Below the pieces are notes generated by a model. It saw only the letters and a program-made list of their open reading frames with translations, did not search any database and was not told the origin of the DNA. A stretch of 64,000 bases of DNA from Klebsiella oxytoca NBRC 105695 (GTDB taxonomy: Bacteria > Pseudomonadota > Gammaproteobacteria > Enterobacterales > Enterobacteriaceae): contig NZ_BCZK01000010.1 in assembly GCF_001598695.1 (NCBI RefSeq), forward strand, positions 124,001 through 188,000, written 5' to 3'. Below, piece after piece: positions 1-7,427 of the stretch. Made by a program: the position numbers and the translations under genes. Every line of letters begins with the position of its first letter. Positions within the stretch are counted from its first letter, which is position 1.

Positions 1-1
1 T

Positions 2-181
2 CTTACCGAGCTGCGTATGCGCCTCGCGGTGCAGTACATTTCCCATGAGGGTCAGGCGCTGGAAAAAGTGGCCTTCAGGCTGGGGTACAGTTCTCATGCC
101 GCCTTCAGCCGCGCCTTTAAACGCATTATCGGAAAGGCGCCGGGCGCGCTGCGCGATCCGTCGCGGGAAGAAGGATTTTAG
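2..181 (+). CDS. AraC-family transcriptional regulator, C-terminal fragment
   Basis: Only the last 59 codons are inside the window; the gene starts to the left of it. The visible part reads as the second helix-turn-helix of an AraC/XylS DNA-binding domain, with the typical run of 'FRLGYSSHAAFSRAFKRIIGKAPG', shown here by its key elements: the GYSS turn, the AFSRAFKR recognition helix and the G-x-x-PG ending. The N-terminal effector domain cannot be judged. The stop codon overlaps the stop codon of the convergent ProC-like gene by four bases. Its target is unknown; the neighbouring sulfur/amino-acid operon is a possible but unproven one. Confidence 0.85.
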   Translation, partial: LTELRMRLAVQYISHEGQALEKVAFRLGYSSHAAFSRAFKRIIGKAPGALRDPSREEGF

Positions 182-966
182 CACTGTCCCAGTTCACGGG
201 TGCGCCTGACCGCCGCCTGTACGCTGCGCTGAAGCCCCGCGGCAAAATCGCTGTTGTTCAACTCATACAGACCATGGATCCCGACTCCTGCAGGGGAATT
301 GTTGATATCCAGAAGCTGGCGCGGATGCTTCTGGCTTTGGCGCAGCATCTCGACCGCGCCGAGCAGGTTTTCCAGCACCACCTCCGTTGCCTGGGGTCGA
401 GGCAGTCCCGCCAGTACGCCGGCATCGGTAAGGGACTCAATAAAGTAGTAAATATAGTTAGGTCCCGCGACGCCAAAGCCGGTAAAGATATCGATCAACC
501 GCTCAGGCAGATACAGCACTTTGCCAAAGCCGCGCAGAAACGGCTCGATCTCAGCCGCGCTGGCGTGGGCGTTTAAGGTCACGCCGCTATAGCCAAATCC
601 GGTATCGGTCAGGGTATTGGGGATCGCCCTGGCAATCGGCGTTGCCGCACCAAACAGGGAGGCCAGCTTTTCCAGGGTCACCCCCGCGATCAGAGATACC
701 ACCGTTGTCGAGCCGTTTAGCTGCGCACGCACGCGGTTCGCCACCCCCGCCAGATCGTCCTGCGGACGGATCCCCAGCACCAGCAAAGAGGCCTCGTTTA
801 CACCACCGTCGCCCGACAGCCGATAACGGGCGCGCAGAGCCTCGACTCGCGTGCTGTCGATATCCTCGAGCGAGATCGCGTCCGCCCGCAGCGCACCGTG
901 GCTTAATGACGCGCGAATAATCGCCTCCGCCATCTGTCCGGCGCCAATAAAATGGATCCTGGCCAT
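178..966 (-). CDS. ProC-like pyrroline-5-carboxylate (cyclic imine) reductase
   Basis: This is a 262-residue NAD(P)H-dependent reductase of the ProC family. An N-terminal Rossmann fold is shown by FIGAGQMAEAI at residues 6-16, and the C-terminal all-helical dimerisation domain is present (TDAGVLAGLPR near residue 180). Length fits the family. The signature parts that shape the P5C pocket are altered: the usual GPAY is GPNY and the usual TSPGGTT stretch reads NSPAGVGI. This makes an unusual cyclic imine substrate more likely than housekeeping proline synthesis (inference). It is the last gene of a leftward operon with an ATC hydrolase and an ABC importer, and follows the broken glyoxalase-like gene by 12 bases. 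The upstream GGAG lies close to the ATG. Confidence 0.85.
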   Translation of the reverse strand: MARIHFIGAGQMAEAIIRASLSHGALRADAISLEDIDSTRVEALRARYRLSGDGGVNEASLLVLGIRPQDDLAGVANRVRAQLNGSTTVVSLIAGVTLEKLASLFGAATPIARAIPNTLTDTGFGYSGVTLNAHASAAEIEPFLRGFGKVLYLPERLIDIFTGFGVAGPNYIYYFIESLTDAGVLAGLPRPQATEVVLENLLGAVEMLRQSQKHPRQLLDINNSPAGVGIHGLYELNNSDFAAGLQRSVQAAVRRTRELGQC

Positions 967-978
967 GAGTATTACTCC

Positions 979-1408
979 TTATTCAAAAAGATATTCGCCG
1001 TTGCCAACGCGAAAGCGTCGGCCTTTGAGCGCCGGGTCGGCAACGCGAAACCCCAGTTCAGTCAGTTGATTCGCCGCGCCCTGGAGGAAAAGTAACTCTC
1101 GACCGCCCACCGCCAGCCCCTGCGAATGGAGCGCAGCGCCACCCGATACAGCGCTTCATTATCCGGCACCAATCGTGACGCATCCCGGGAGAGTAAAAAC
1201 GTCTCCGCGGCGGAAAGTAGCTCTGTATCATCGGCAATCGTCAGAAATTCGATCCAGGTCAGACCGAAATAGCTCAGCACATTTCAGGTCCCCAACCCGG
1301 GTGGCGCCCACCGGCCACCGCGTTGAGCTTTTGCCCGCATAACACCTGAACCGCCGCTTCCGGCTGATTAACAAACTGGACCGCGTGGTCCCACGTTAAG
1401 GTTGCCAT
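979..1408 (-). pseudogene. Glyoxalase-like (VOC) protein, frameshifted remnant
   Basis: The reading frame starts with MATLTWDHAVQFVNQPEAAV, typical of the glyoxalase_3-like VOC proteins (about 200 residues or more). After GRHPGWG the frame breaks near 1287: one base is missing and the continuing frame also has an in-frame TGA just before VLSYFGLTWIEFLTIAD. A second shift is needed near 1140 after YRVALRS, where a large central part seems deleted, to reach a sensible ending (ELLFLQGAANQLTELGFRVA, stop at 979). So at least two frame changes, one stop and an internal deletion are visible. The start codon overlaps the end of the ATC hydrolase gene by 13 bases, so the intact gene would have been translationally coupled to it. 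Function in the operon is probably lost. Confidence 0.75.
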
Positions 1409-1935
1409 TCGCCCTCCCGCTCCTCTGCCTGATAAAAACGCAGCCGACAGGCGGCATCGCCGCGAGCCAGCGCGGTCTGCACCTCTAAATGCAGCCCCGG
1501 AAACGCGTCGGTTAGCGCACGATCGCCTTCCATGCAGATATCGCACAGCGTCTCAATTTCGCTGGCGCCTCGCCCCTGCTGCCGCCAGCAGTTGACATAG
1601 GGACAGTAGTGAAACAGGACGATAAATTCGGCCCGGCTGGCGCTAACGGGCTCCATCTCATAAACCTGAGATTCCAGACCGCGGGTAAACAGCCCGGCAA
1701 ACTCCTGCAAATCTTTTCGATCGCGCATTTGCGCGCGCAGCTTATGCCCGATATCGCGGCCATAGTGGCGTATTGCTTCACGGACAGAATCATCCGCGAT
1801 ATCGCGCTGTCGGCTTTCGTCCAACAGGTAACCGATCGTTGCCGCGCGTTTTTCAGTAATGGCGCGCAGCGCCAGGGTCACCTCATCGTTTAAGGTGGCG
1901 GCGTTATGCGCCGGTTCCGAGCTTATTTGCGTCAT
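1396..1935 (-). CDS. L-2-amino-thiazoline-4-carboxylate (ATC) hydrolase family protein
   Basis: The 179-residue product matches the ATC hydrolase family, whose characterised Pseudomonas members open the thiazoline ring of ATC to give N-carbamoyl-L-cysteine on the way to cysteine. The family hallmark is visible in the C-terminal half: HYCPYVNCW, then LCDICMEGD, then LARGDAACRLRFY, giving a cluster of conserved cysteines and acidic residues. No signal peptide or membrane segment is seen, so it should be cytoplasmic. It lies four bases after the substrate-binding protein gene, in one operon with an importer. The real substrate could be another cyclic amidine or thiazoline acid; the family assignment is firmer than the substrate. 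Confidence 0.8.
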   Translation of the reverse strand: MTQISSEPAHNAATLNDEVTLALRAITEKRAATIGYLLDESRQRDIADDSVREAIRHYGRDIGHKLRAQMRDRKDLQEFAGLFTRGLESQVYEMEPVSASRAEFIVLFHYCPYVNCWRQQGRGASEIETLCDICMEGDRALTDAFPGLHLEVQTALARGDAACRLRFYQAEEREGEWQP

Positions 1936-1939
1936 GCGC

Positions 1940-2782
1940 TTATTCCCAGTCGGTATTCACTTTCACGTCGCTGGCGCCCGGCAGGGCATATACATCTTCG
2001 GCGTACCATTTCCGCGAGAGGTCAGCGAGCGTGCCGTCCTTTTTCAGGGCAACCAGCTGCGCGTCAATCGCTTTGATTAGCTGCGGATCGGTATTTTTTT
2101 TATACAAATAGACGTTAGGAAACAGGCCGACGGAATCCGAAGCTTTCAGATTAAGATTTAGCGCCTTATTTAACGCCAGCAGCGCGCCAATAGGATAAAT
2201 CGCCGCATCGTATTCCCCGGAGGCTACCGCTTTAAAGATATCGGCGGCAGACTGCTCGCCGTTGGGCTGCAGATTAATTTGTTGGCCTGGATGTTTTTTA
2301 TTGTAGTTTTCAATCACCGTATAACGGGCGTCGGAGGTATGAATCGGCACCAGTTTTTTCTTACCGCTGGCGAGATCGCCAAGGTTATGAATATCGTTCT
2401 CATCGTTACGTACAATCAGGCGTAAATCGCTGATCCCGGTCGGCTCGCCGGAGTGGTCGTATTTTTCCGCCCGCTCTTTGGTGAGATAAAAGTGATCCGC
2501 CGCGAGGGTATAGGCGCCGGTCGATAGGCCGACGATCATAGCATCGCGAGAGACCGCATTAAAATGAAACGTATAGTCCGTTAACCGCTGGTCCAGCACC
2601 TTTAACAGGTCGCCATCGTAGCCTGTAATATTGTTGTTATCGTCAACAAAGCTAAAGGGAAAACCGTTAGCATTGACGACAACCTCAACCGTTTTCGCGT
2701 TTGGGCTTTTTTCAACCGCCTGCGCGGCGTCCATTCCCATTGCCAACACCAGCGCACTCACCAGTAAAATTTTATTTTTCAA
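1940..2782 (-). CDS. Amino-acid-type ABC transporter substrate-binding protein
   Basis: This is a periplasmic solute-binding protein of the polar amino acid (SBP_bac_3) family, about 280 residues. I place the start at a TTG at 2782, because a GGGGAAGG ribosome-binding site lies five bases upstream and translation then begins directly with a signal peptide (LKNKILLVSALVLAMGM, cleavage after AQA). A longer frame from an ATG at 2815 would put 11 extra residues before the signal. The GYDGDLLKVL motif near residue 60 and the KKDGTLADLSRKWY ending are typical of cystine/glutamine-type binding proteins. It overlaps the permease gene by 11 bases. Next to an ATC hydrolase, the ligand may be a sulfur-containing amino acid or thiazoline (inference). 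Confidence 0.85.
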   Translation of the reverse strand: MKNKILLVSALVLAMGMDAAQAVEKSPNAKTVEVVVNANGFPFSFVDDNNNITGYDGDLLKVLDQRLTDYTFHFNAVSRDAMIVGLSTGAYTLAADHFYLTKERAEKYDHSGEPTGISDLRLIVRNDENDIHNLGDLASGKKKLVPIHTSDARYTVIENYNKKHPGQQINLQPNGEQSAADIFKAVASGEYDAAIYPIGALLALNKALNLNLKASDSVGLFPNVYLYKKNTDPQLIKAIDAQLVALKKDGTLADLSRKWYAEDVYALPGASDVKVNTDWE

Positions 2783-3524
2783 AATACCTTCCCCAAAATG
2801 ATAACCGTGGAACACTCTTTTCTGCGTTGCCTTGCCAGCGGACGCTCAGAAATCTTTCTGCCCTGCGCAATGCTCTGGCAATCGCCAGGCACAGCACGAT
2901 ATAAATCACCAGCACGACGCAGTAGGCTTCGACAAAATGAAACCCGCGCGCGGCGGCGATATTGGCTTTCGCCATCAGATCAACAACGGTGATGGTGTAA
3001 ACCAGCGAAGTGTCTTTAATCAGATCGATCAGCACGCTGGTAAAGTTCGGCAGCGCGGATACCGCCGCCTGTGGAAAAATAATGCGTCGGAACTGCGTGA
3101 ACCCGCTCAGCCCGATTGACCATGCAGCCTCGCGCTGCCCCTTATCAACCGCGTTCCATCCCGCGCGAAAGGTTTCGGCGAAATACGCGCTGAAGATCAG
3201 CGATAACGCGGTGACCGCCGCCGCCAGCGGCGAAAGTTTATAGCGGTACATCGTGTCCTGCGGGCCGCCGAACAGCCCGGCGGCAATCCACGGCCAGACG
3301 TAAAAAAAGAAATACAGCATCACCAGGACCGGGACCGAACGGCCAAAGGAGAGGAAAACCTTCGCCAGCCATTGAACGCCGGGTACCTGACGAATAATCG
3401 TCCACGCCAGCGCTGCGCCCAGCAAAGTGGAAAACAGTAAGGATAATAACGTTATCGTCAGGGTGACCGGCAGCGCGCTTAAAATAAACGTAAAATTGTC
3501 CCGAATGAACGCCAGGCTAAACAT
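2772..3524 (-). CDS. Amino-acid ABC transporter permease 1
   Basis: The product is an inner-membrane permease of the His/Glu/Gln/Arg family, 250 residues with about five hydrophobic spans. The coupling helix region with the EAA motif (KGQREAAWSIGLSGFTQFRRII, here cited for its EAA-x3-G core) lies near residues 130-150, followed by the PQA segment. It is the second of two permeases, which fits a heteromeric MalF/G-like pair. It begins nine bases after the other permease and its 3' end overlaps the binding-protein gene. Substrate follows that of the system and is not known. Confidence 0.85.
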   Translation of the reverse strand: MFSLAFIRDNFTFILSALPVTLTITLLSLLFSTLLGAALAWTIIRQVPGVQWLAKVFLSFGRSVPVLVMLYFFFYVWPWIAAGLFGGPQDTMYRYKLSPLAAAVTALSLIFSAYFAETFRAGWNAVDKGQREAAWSIGLSGFTQFRRIIFPQAAVSALPNFTSVLIDLIKDTSLVYTITVVDLMAKANIAAARGFHFVEAYCVVLVIYIVLCLAIARALRRAERFLSVRWQGNAEKSVPRLSFWGRYFEK

Positions 3525-3533
3525 GTTAATTTA

Positions 3534-4235
3534 TCACTCCAGCAGGAACTGATATTTCTTTTCAATACGAGTGGTAAAATAGAGAATAATACTATTTAGC
3601 ACCCAGTAGACGATAATAACGCTAATAAATGCCGCGACTTGTTTAGCCCCGTAGCTATTTTGCGAAATCTTTTGTGCACGGCCAAAAACATCCACAATAC
3701 CAATAATATTGACCAGCGAGGTCATTTTCACAAGATTAATTAAAAGATTGCCAAAGACGGGAATAGCAATAATAAGCCCCTGCGGGAAAATAATCCGTCG
3801 TATTCCCTGATGCCAGGGAATATTCAGGCTGATAATGGCCTCTTTCTGGCCGCTATCCACCGCGCGCCACGCTGAACGCATCATTTCTGCAAAGTAGGGA
3901 CTGATGCTGACCGAGATAGACAGCACCGCAAAGGTGGTATCGCTAATCCACAGCGGCGGCAGCGCCAGCGCGGTCAAAATTAATTTGCCGCCGAAGAAAA
4001 ACAGCAGGATCAGCAGCGCCAGAGGCGCGCCGCGCAGAATGTCGGTATACCCCTTTGCCGCCGCGCTGAGCGGCTTAAAGCGGCTAAACTGCAGCAGCAC
4101 AATCAGCAGCGCGATCGTCAAACCAAGCAGCAGCGACGCCAGCGTTATGCCGAGAGTCACGGGTAAATTTTCCAGCAGTTTCGGCACTATTCCGGCGATA
4201 TCCTGCCAGCTAAACAGCGGGTTATTGTTCATCAT
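3534..4235 (-). CDS. Amino-acid ABC transporter permease 2
   Basis: A 233-residue permease of the same amino-acid family as its downstream neighbour, with an N-terminal MMNNN, about five membrane spans and the EAA loop (SGQKEAIISLNI, PQG after it) near residues 130-155. The ATG at 4235 and the next ATG three bases later are both possible; a GAGG lies just upstream and favours the second slightly. It follows the ATPase gene by five bases. Together with the partner permease it should form the membrane pore of the importer. Confidence 0.85.
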   Translation of the reverse strand: MMNNNPLFSWQDIAGIVPKLLENLPVTLGITLASLLLGLTIALLIVLLQFSRFKPLSAAAKGYTDILRGAPLALLILLFFFGGKLILTALALPPLWISDTTFAVLSISVSISPYFAEMMRSAWRAVDSGQKEAIISLNIPWHQGIRRIIFPQGLIIAIPVFGNLLINLVKMTSLVNIIGIVDVFGRAQKISQNSYGAKQVAAFISVIIVYWVLNSIILYFTTRIEKKYQFLLE

Positions 4236-4240
4236 CAGCC

Positions 4241-4981
4241 TCAGGCATGATAGTGCAGTTGCGCAAGAAACGCCCGGGTTCGGCCCTGCTGAGCTGCGCC
4301 AAATATCTGTTCCGCCGGGCCCTGTTCAACGATTTCACCGTTTTCCATAAATACCACCCGGGAAGCGACCTGACGGGCGAACGCCATTTCGTGGGTCACG
4401 ATGATCATCGTCTGGCCCGCGGCGGCAATGGTCTGAATAAGCTCCAGCACTTCACCGACTTTTTCCGGATCCAGCGCGGAGGTCGGCTCATCCAGCAGCA
4501 GAACGGCGGGGTTAATCGCCAGCGCCCGCGCAATACCGATACGCTGCTTTTGGCCGCCGGAGAGACTGTGCGGATAGTGGTCTTTTTTATGCAGTAACCC
4601 CACCTGCTTTAAGAGTCGTTCAGCAATAGCCAGCGCCTCCTGCCGCGGGCGCTTTTTAGCGTATATCAGGCCTTCGGTAATATTTTGCAGTGCGGTGAGA
4701 TTATGAAAAAGATTCCACGATTGAAAAACCATAGCGGTTTTTGAGCGTAGTTTTTCAATCTCCTTTTTTCCCGCTTTTGCGCAATCCAGCGCCACGTCAT
4801 CTATTCTTATTTGCCCGCTATCGGCAGGCTCTAAGAAATTAAGTGTACGTAATAGCGTGGTTTTCCCTGAGCCGCTGGGGCCAATAATGCAAATAATCTC
4901 GCCGGAATGAATGCTGAGGGATACCTCTTTTAGCACTCTTTCACCGGAGAAGCTTTTACTGATCTTATTGAGCGTTATCAT
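4241..4981 (-). CDS. Amino-acid ABC transporter ATP-binding protein
   Basis: The first gene of the importer operon encodes a 246-residue ATPase. Walker A is GPSGSGKTT (residues 31-39), the signature is LSGGQKQR, Walker B is LLLDEPTSALD and the H-loop is VTHEMAFA, all intact. I start at the ATG at 4981 (MITLNKISKSF), which is where homologues start; the open frame extends 30 codons further upstream but that part is AT-rich and unlike protein. An extended -10-like TGCTATCAT sits at 5062-5070 on the minus strand, a weak promoter candidate. ATPase, two permeases, binding protein and ATC hydrolase read as one transcription unit. Confidence 0.88.
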   Translation of the reverse strand: MITLNKISKSFSGERVLKEVSLSIHSGEIICIIGPSGSGKTTLLRTLNFLEPADSGQIRIDDVALDCAKAGKKEIEKLRSKTAMVFQSWNLFHNLTALQNITEGLIYAKKRPRQEALAIAERLLKQVGLLHKKDHYPHSLSGGQKQRIGIARALAINPAVLLLDEPTSALDPEKVGEVLELIQTIAAAGQTMIIVTHEMAFARQVASRVVFMENGEIVEQGPAEQIFGAAQQGRTRAFLAQLHYHA

Positions 4982-5314
4982 AATGAGATATTCGTGAATA
5001 ATGATTATTTGCCGCACACCGGCAATTATTGCTGTACAAAAACTATATTGCCGCCGTTCAGATGATAGCAAACAAGAAAATCATCTATCGAAAGTCAAAA
5101 AATAACTTTTTATATATTTGTTATGACAATGAGGCTGGATTGTAATCAAACTTTATTAGCAAAACAGGATAGCGTTAACCGATAATTTTTATTCAGATTT
5201 ATTGAACAATGAGAACAAATTGTTTCGATTTTAATCATCTCGTCGCCGTCATATCATTTATCACATCGGGGCAACAACGCTCCAACACTGACAAAACGCT
5301 TAAGGAATACGACC

Positions 5315-5524
5315 ATGAAATCCATCAAAACTTTCGTTGCAGTTGCCGCACTCTCTATGATCTCTTTCGGTACTTTTGCGCAGAGCATTAGCGCCAGCGC
5401 TTCCACACTGGACCGCGCAGAAGCCAAAATTGCCGCTCAGGCCGCAGAGCAAGGCGCGTCTTACAAAATCACCAGCGCTCAGTTCAATAACCGCGTGCAT
5501 ATGACCGCTGAGCTGACGAAATAA
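5315..5524 (+). CDS. Small exported DUF1471 (YdgH/BhsA/McbA-like) protein
   Basis: The 69-residue product starts with a Sec signal peptide (cleavage after GTFA, about residue 22). The mature part of about 47 residues ends in the pattern of the DUF1471 domain: a helix (LDRAEAKIAAQAAEQGA) followed by YKITSAQFNNRVHMTAELTK. E. coli relatives such as BhsA and McbA are stress-induced periplasmic or envelope proteins affecting biofilm and metal or acid tolerance. The domain looks shortened at its N-terminal strand. A GGAA-type ribosome site precedes the ATG. Role here is unknown. Confidence 0.75.
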   Translation: MKSIKTFVAVAALSMISFGTFAQSISASASTLDRAEAKIAAQAAEQGASYKITSAQFNNRVHMTAELTK

Positions 5525-5595
5525 AATTTGAAACATTGCCGGGCCGCCGGAAGACACAGGCGACAGCGACAACACGATGAAATAAGGAACAAAAT

Positions 5596-5784
5596 ATGAA
5601 AAATATCGGCGTAGTCACCGCACTGCTGTTAGCCGCTACCCTTTCGTCCGGCGCGATGGCCGCAGAGAATAGCTTTGCGCGCCCGGAGGCAGGTTCAAAT
5701 ATCGATACATCTGTGCAGCAGAATCATATTGATGTCAGCCATGCCTTTGATAAAGAGAGCCTGACCGCAGGCAATCTTCAGTAA
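5596..5784 (+). CDS. Small secreted protein of unknown function
   Basis: A 62-residue product with a clear signal peptide (MKNIGVVTALLLAATLSSGA, cleavage after AMA) and a 39-residue polar mature part ending in DKESLTAGNLQ. The AAGGAA ribosome site is well placed. I do not recognise a family. It lies 71 bases after the DUF1471 gene on the same strand and shares its terminator, so the two may be co-expressed as small envelope stress proteins. The general layout (signal peptide plus a short Asp/His/Phe-rich tail) recalls MarB in this same window, but I see no clear homology. Confidence 0.6.
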   Translation: MKNIGVVTALLLAATLSSGAMAAENSFARPEAGSNIDTSVQQNHIDVSHAFDKESLTAGNLQ

Positions 5785-5796
5785 AACACTGCACAG

Positions 5797-5835
5797 GGCG
5801 CGCGCGGAATTATCCGCTGCGCGCCTTACTTTTTC
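5797..5835. terminator. Intrinsic terminator between convergent small genes
   Basis: A GC-rich hairpin (arms 5797-5808 and 5813-5825, loop ATTA, one bulge) is followed on the plus strand by CTTACTTTTT. It should end transcription of the two small exported-protein genes. The right arm abuts the stop codon of the convergent VF530 gene. Confidence 0.6.
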
Positions 5836-6101
5836 TGCCAGTGTGCCCACGGATTATCCGCCGGCGCTTCCGCTTTTGCCGTATCGGTATCGGACAGCGA
5901 ATCGATATACAGCGCTTCCACTTCTTTGCGCGCCCACGGCGTACGGCGTAAAAACTTCAGACTCGATTTAATGCTCGGATCGCTTTTAAAGCAGTTAATG
6001 TTGATGCGTTTCGCCAGTTCGGCCCAGCCATATTGCGCGACCAGCGCGTTTAACAGCGCCTCCAGCGTGATGCCGTGCAGAGGATCGTTTGGATGCTGCA
6101 T
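5826..6101 (-). CDS. VF530 family (DUF2132) small protein
   Basis: A 91-residue cytoplasmic protein. The core, [21 protein letters not shown] to [18 protein letters not shown], is the conserved VF530/DUF2132 domain, named after a Vibrio protein of solved structure with a fold resembling DNA- or protein-binding domains. The start at the ATG of MQHPNDP agrees with family members, which begin with a similar NDPLHG segment. The C-terminal tail ([19 protein letters not shown]) is variable in the family. Function is unknown. Confidence 0.85.
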   Translation of the reverse strand: MQHPNDPLHGITLEALLNALVAQYGWAELAKRININCFKSDPSIKSSLKFLRRTPWARKEVEALYIDSLSDTDTAKAEAPADNPWAHWQKK

Positions 6102-6299
6102 TGCGTCTTGTTACCTGATTTAAAAATTTTGCTCACCATACTGTCTCCCGACGCTATACGCAACCTGCCTTATCGCCCCTTATCCAGAATTCGCAAAAGC
6201 ACAGAACCCTCCACGGTCATAAATTAGAAAAGAACGTTATTGGTTGAATATTTTCGCTTAAGGCAAGCTGGCCTCAACCACCCGACTGAGGAATCGATC

Positions 6300-6428
6300 A
6301 TGCGCTGTTGTTGTCCCCGAACCCTGAACCTGAATCGACGAAAACACCTGAATACCGCCTTCGGAGAAGACAATGAACGCGACAACCTTACCGATACTGG
6401 ATCTTGCCCGCTACGCGAACCCCGCTGA
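6300..6428 (+). CDS. Poly-cysteine upstream ORF (candidate cysteine-sensing leader peptide)
   Basis: A 42-codon reading frame begins MRCCCPRTLNLNRRKHL, with three consecutive TGT Cys codons at positions 3-5. A good ribosome site (TGAGGAA, seven bases before the ATG) precedes it. The frame runs through the ribosome site and 56 bases into the dioxygenase gene in another frame, so ribosomes moving along or stalling on it should change access to the dioxygenase start. A short CCTCA/TGAGG dyad (6272-6276 and 6287-6291) covers its own ribosome site. Poly-Cys leader ORFs controlling sulfur genes by ribosome stalling are established in mycobacteria; here the role is inferred. No MetJ box is seen nearby. 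Confidence 0.6.
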   Translation: MRCCCPRTLNLNRRKHLNTAFGEDNERDNLTDTGSCPLREPR

Positions 6429-7401
6429 AAAAGCGGCGTTTCTCGCCGACCTGCGCCACGCCGCCCGCGATATCGGCTTCTTTTATCTGATCAACCACGG
6501 CGTTGATGAGTCGCTGCAGCAGGCTGTGCAGCAGCAATCCCGCGCCTTTTTTGCCCTGCCCGACGATCAAAAGCAGAGGGTGGCAATGATTCACTCTCCG
6601 CATTTTCGCGGCTACAACCGCGCCGCTTCTGAATTAACCCGCGGTCAACCCGACTGGCGCGAGCAGTTCGATATCGGCGCCGAGCGCCCGGCCCTGCAGC
6701 TTAGCGAACGCGCTCCGCGCTGGCAGCGTCTGCAGGGGCCGAATCTCTGGCCAGAGGCGTTGCCCTCGCTCAAACCCACATTACTGACCTGGCAACGGGA
6801 AATGACCCAGGTTGGGATCACCCTGCTGCGCGCCTTCGCCGAAGCGCTGCGCCTGCCGCAGGATGCCTTCGATGGCCTGTATGGTGATAAGCCCAATGAA
6901 CATATCAAGCTGATCCGCTATCCCGGCCAGCAGGAGACCCAGAGCGCCCAGGGCGTTGGCGCGCATAAGGACTCCGGCTTTCTCAGCTTCCTGCTGCAGG
7001 ATGAGCAGAAAGGATTGCAGGTCGAAGTCTCTCCTGACCGCTGGATTGACGCGACCCCGCTGGCGGGCAGCTTTGTGGTGAATATCGGCGAGCTGCTGGA
7101 GCTGGCGACCAACGGCTATCTGCGGGCAACGGTGCACCGGGTCGTTTCGCCGCCCGCCGACCAGCAGCGGCTGTCGATCGCTTTCTTCCTCGGTGCCCAG
7201 CTGGATGCCGTGGTCCCCGTCTACACCCTGCCCGATGAGCTGGCCCGCGAAGCCCTCGGACCGGATAGCGACCCGCAAAACCCGCTGCTGCGCGAGGTGG
7301 GCTGGAATTACCTGAAAGGGCGTCTGCGCTCGCATCCTGATGTCGCCGAGCGCTACTACCAGGATGTTTTTCGCGAACGCGCCGAGCAATTGATCGTTTA
7401 A
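6373..7401 (+). CDS. 2-oxoglutarate/Fe(II) dioxygenase, isopenicillin-N-synthase-like
   Basis: The 342-residue protein has the N-terminal DIOX_N part (FFYLINHGVDESL, residues 34-47) and a C-terminal double-stranded beta-helix. The Fe(II) ligands are visible as H-x-D (GAHKDSGFLSFLLQD) and a distal His (TVHRVVSP); the Arg of RLSIAFF binds the 2-oxoacid. Family members oxidise small substrates, and several act on sulfur or amino-acid compounds. A strong GGAGAAGACA site precedes the ATG. It is the first full gene of an operon with a MetQNI-like importer, 26 bases upstream of the binding-protein gene, so I infer that it oxidises an imported organosulfur compound. It is unlikely to make penicillin. 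Confidence 0.85.
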   Translation: MNATTLPILDLARYANPAEKAAFLADLRHAARDIGFFYLINHGVDESLQQAVQQQSRAFFALPDDQKQRVAMIHSPHFRGYNRAASELTRGQPDWREQFDIGAERPALQLSERAPRWQRLQGPNLWPEALPSLKPTLLTWQREMTQVGITLLRAFAEALRLPQDAFDGLYGDKPNEHIKLIRYPGQQETQSAQGVGAHKDSGFLSFLLQDEQKGLQVEVSPDRWIDATPLAGSFVVNIGELLELATNGYLRATVHRVVSPPADQQRLSIAFFLGAQLDAVVPVYTLPDELAREALGPDSDPQNPLLREVGWNYLKGRLRSHPDVAERYYQDVFRERAEQLIV

Positions 7402-7427
7402 ACATAACAACAAACACAAGGAATAAG

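Noticed and set aside
6102..6372. MetJ boxes or SAM riboswitch before the MetQNI-like operon
   Set aside because: No AGACGTCT repeats and no riboswitch-like structure were seen; the poly-Cys uORF is the only leader feature.
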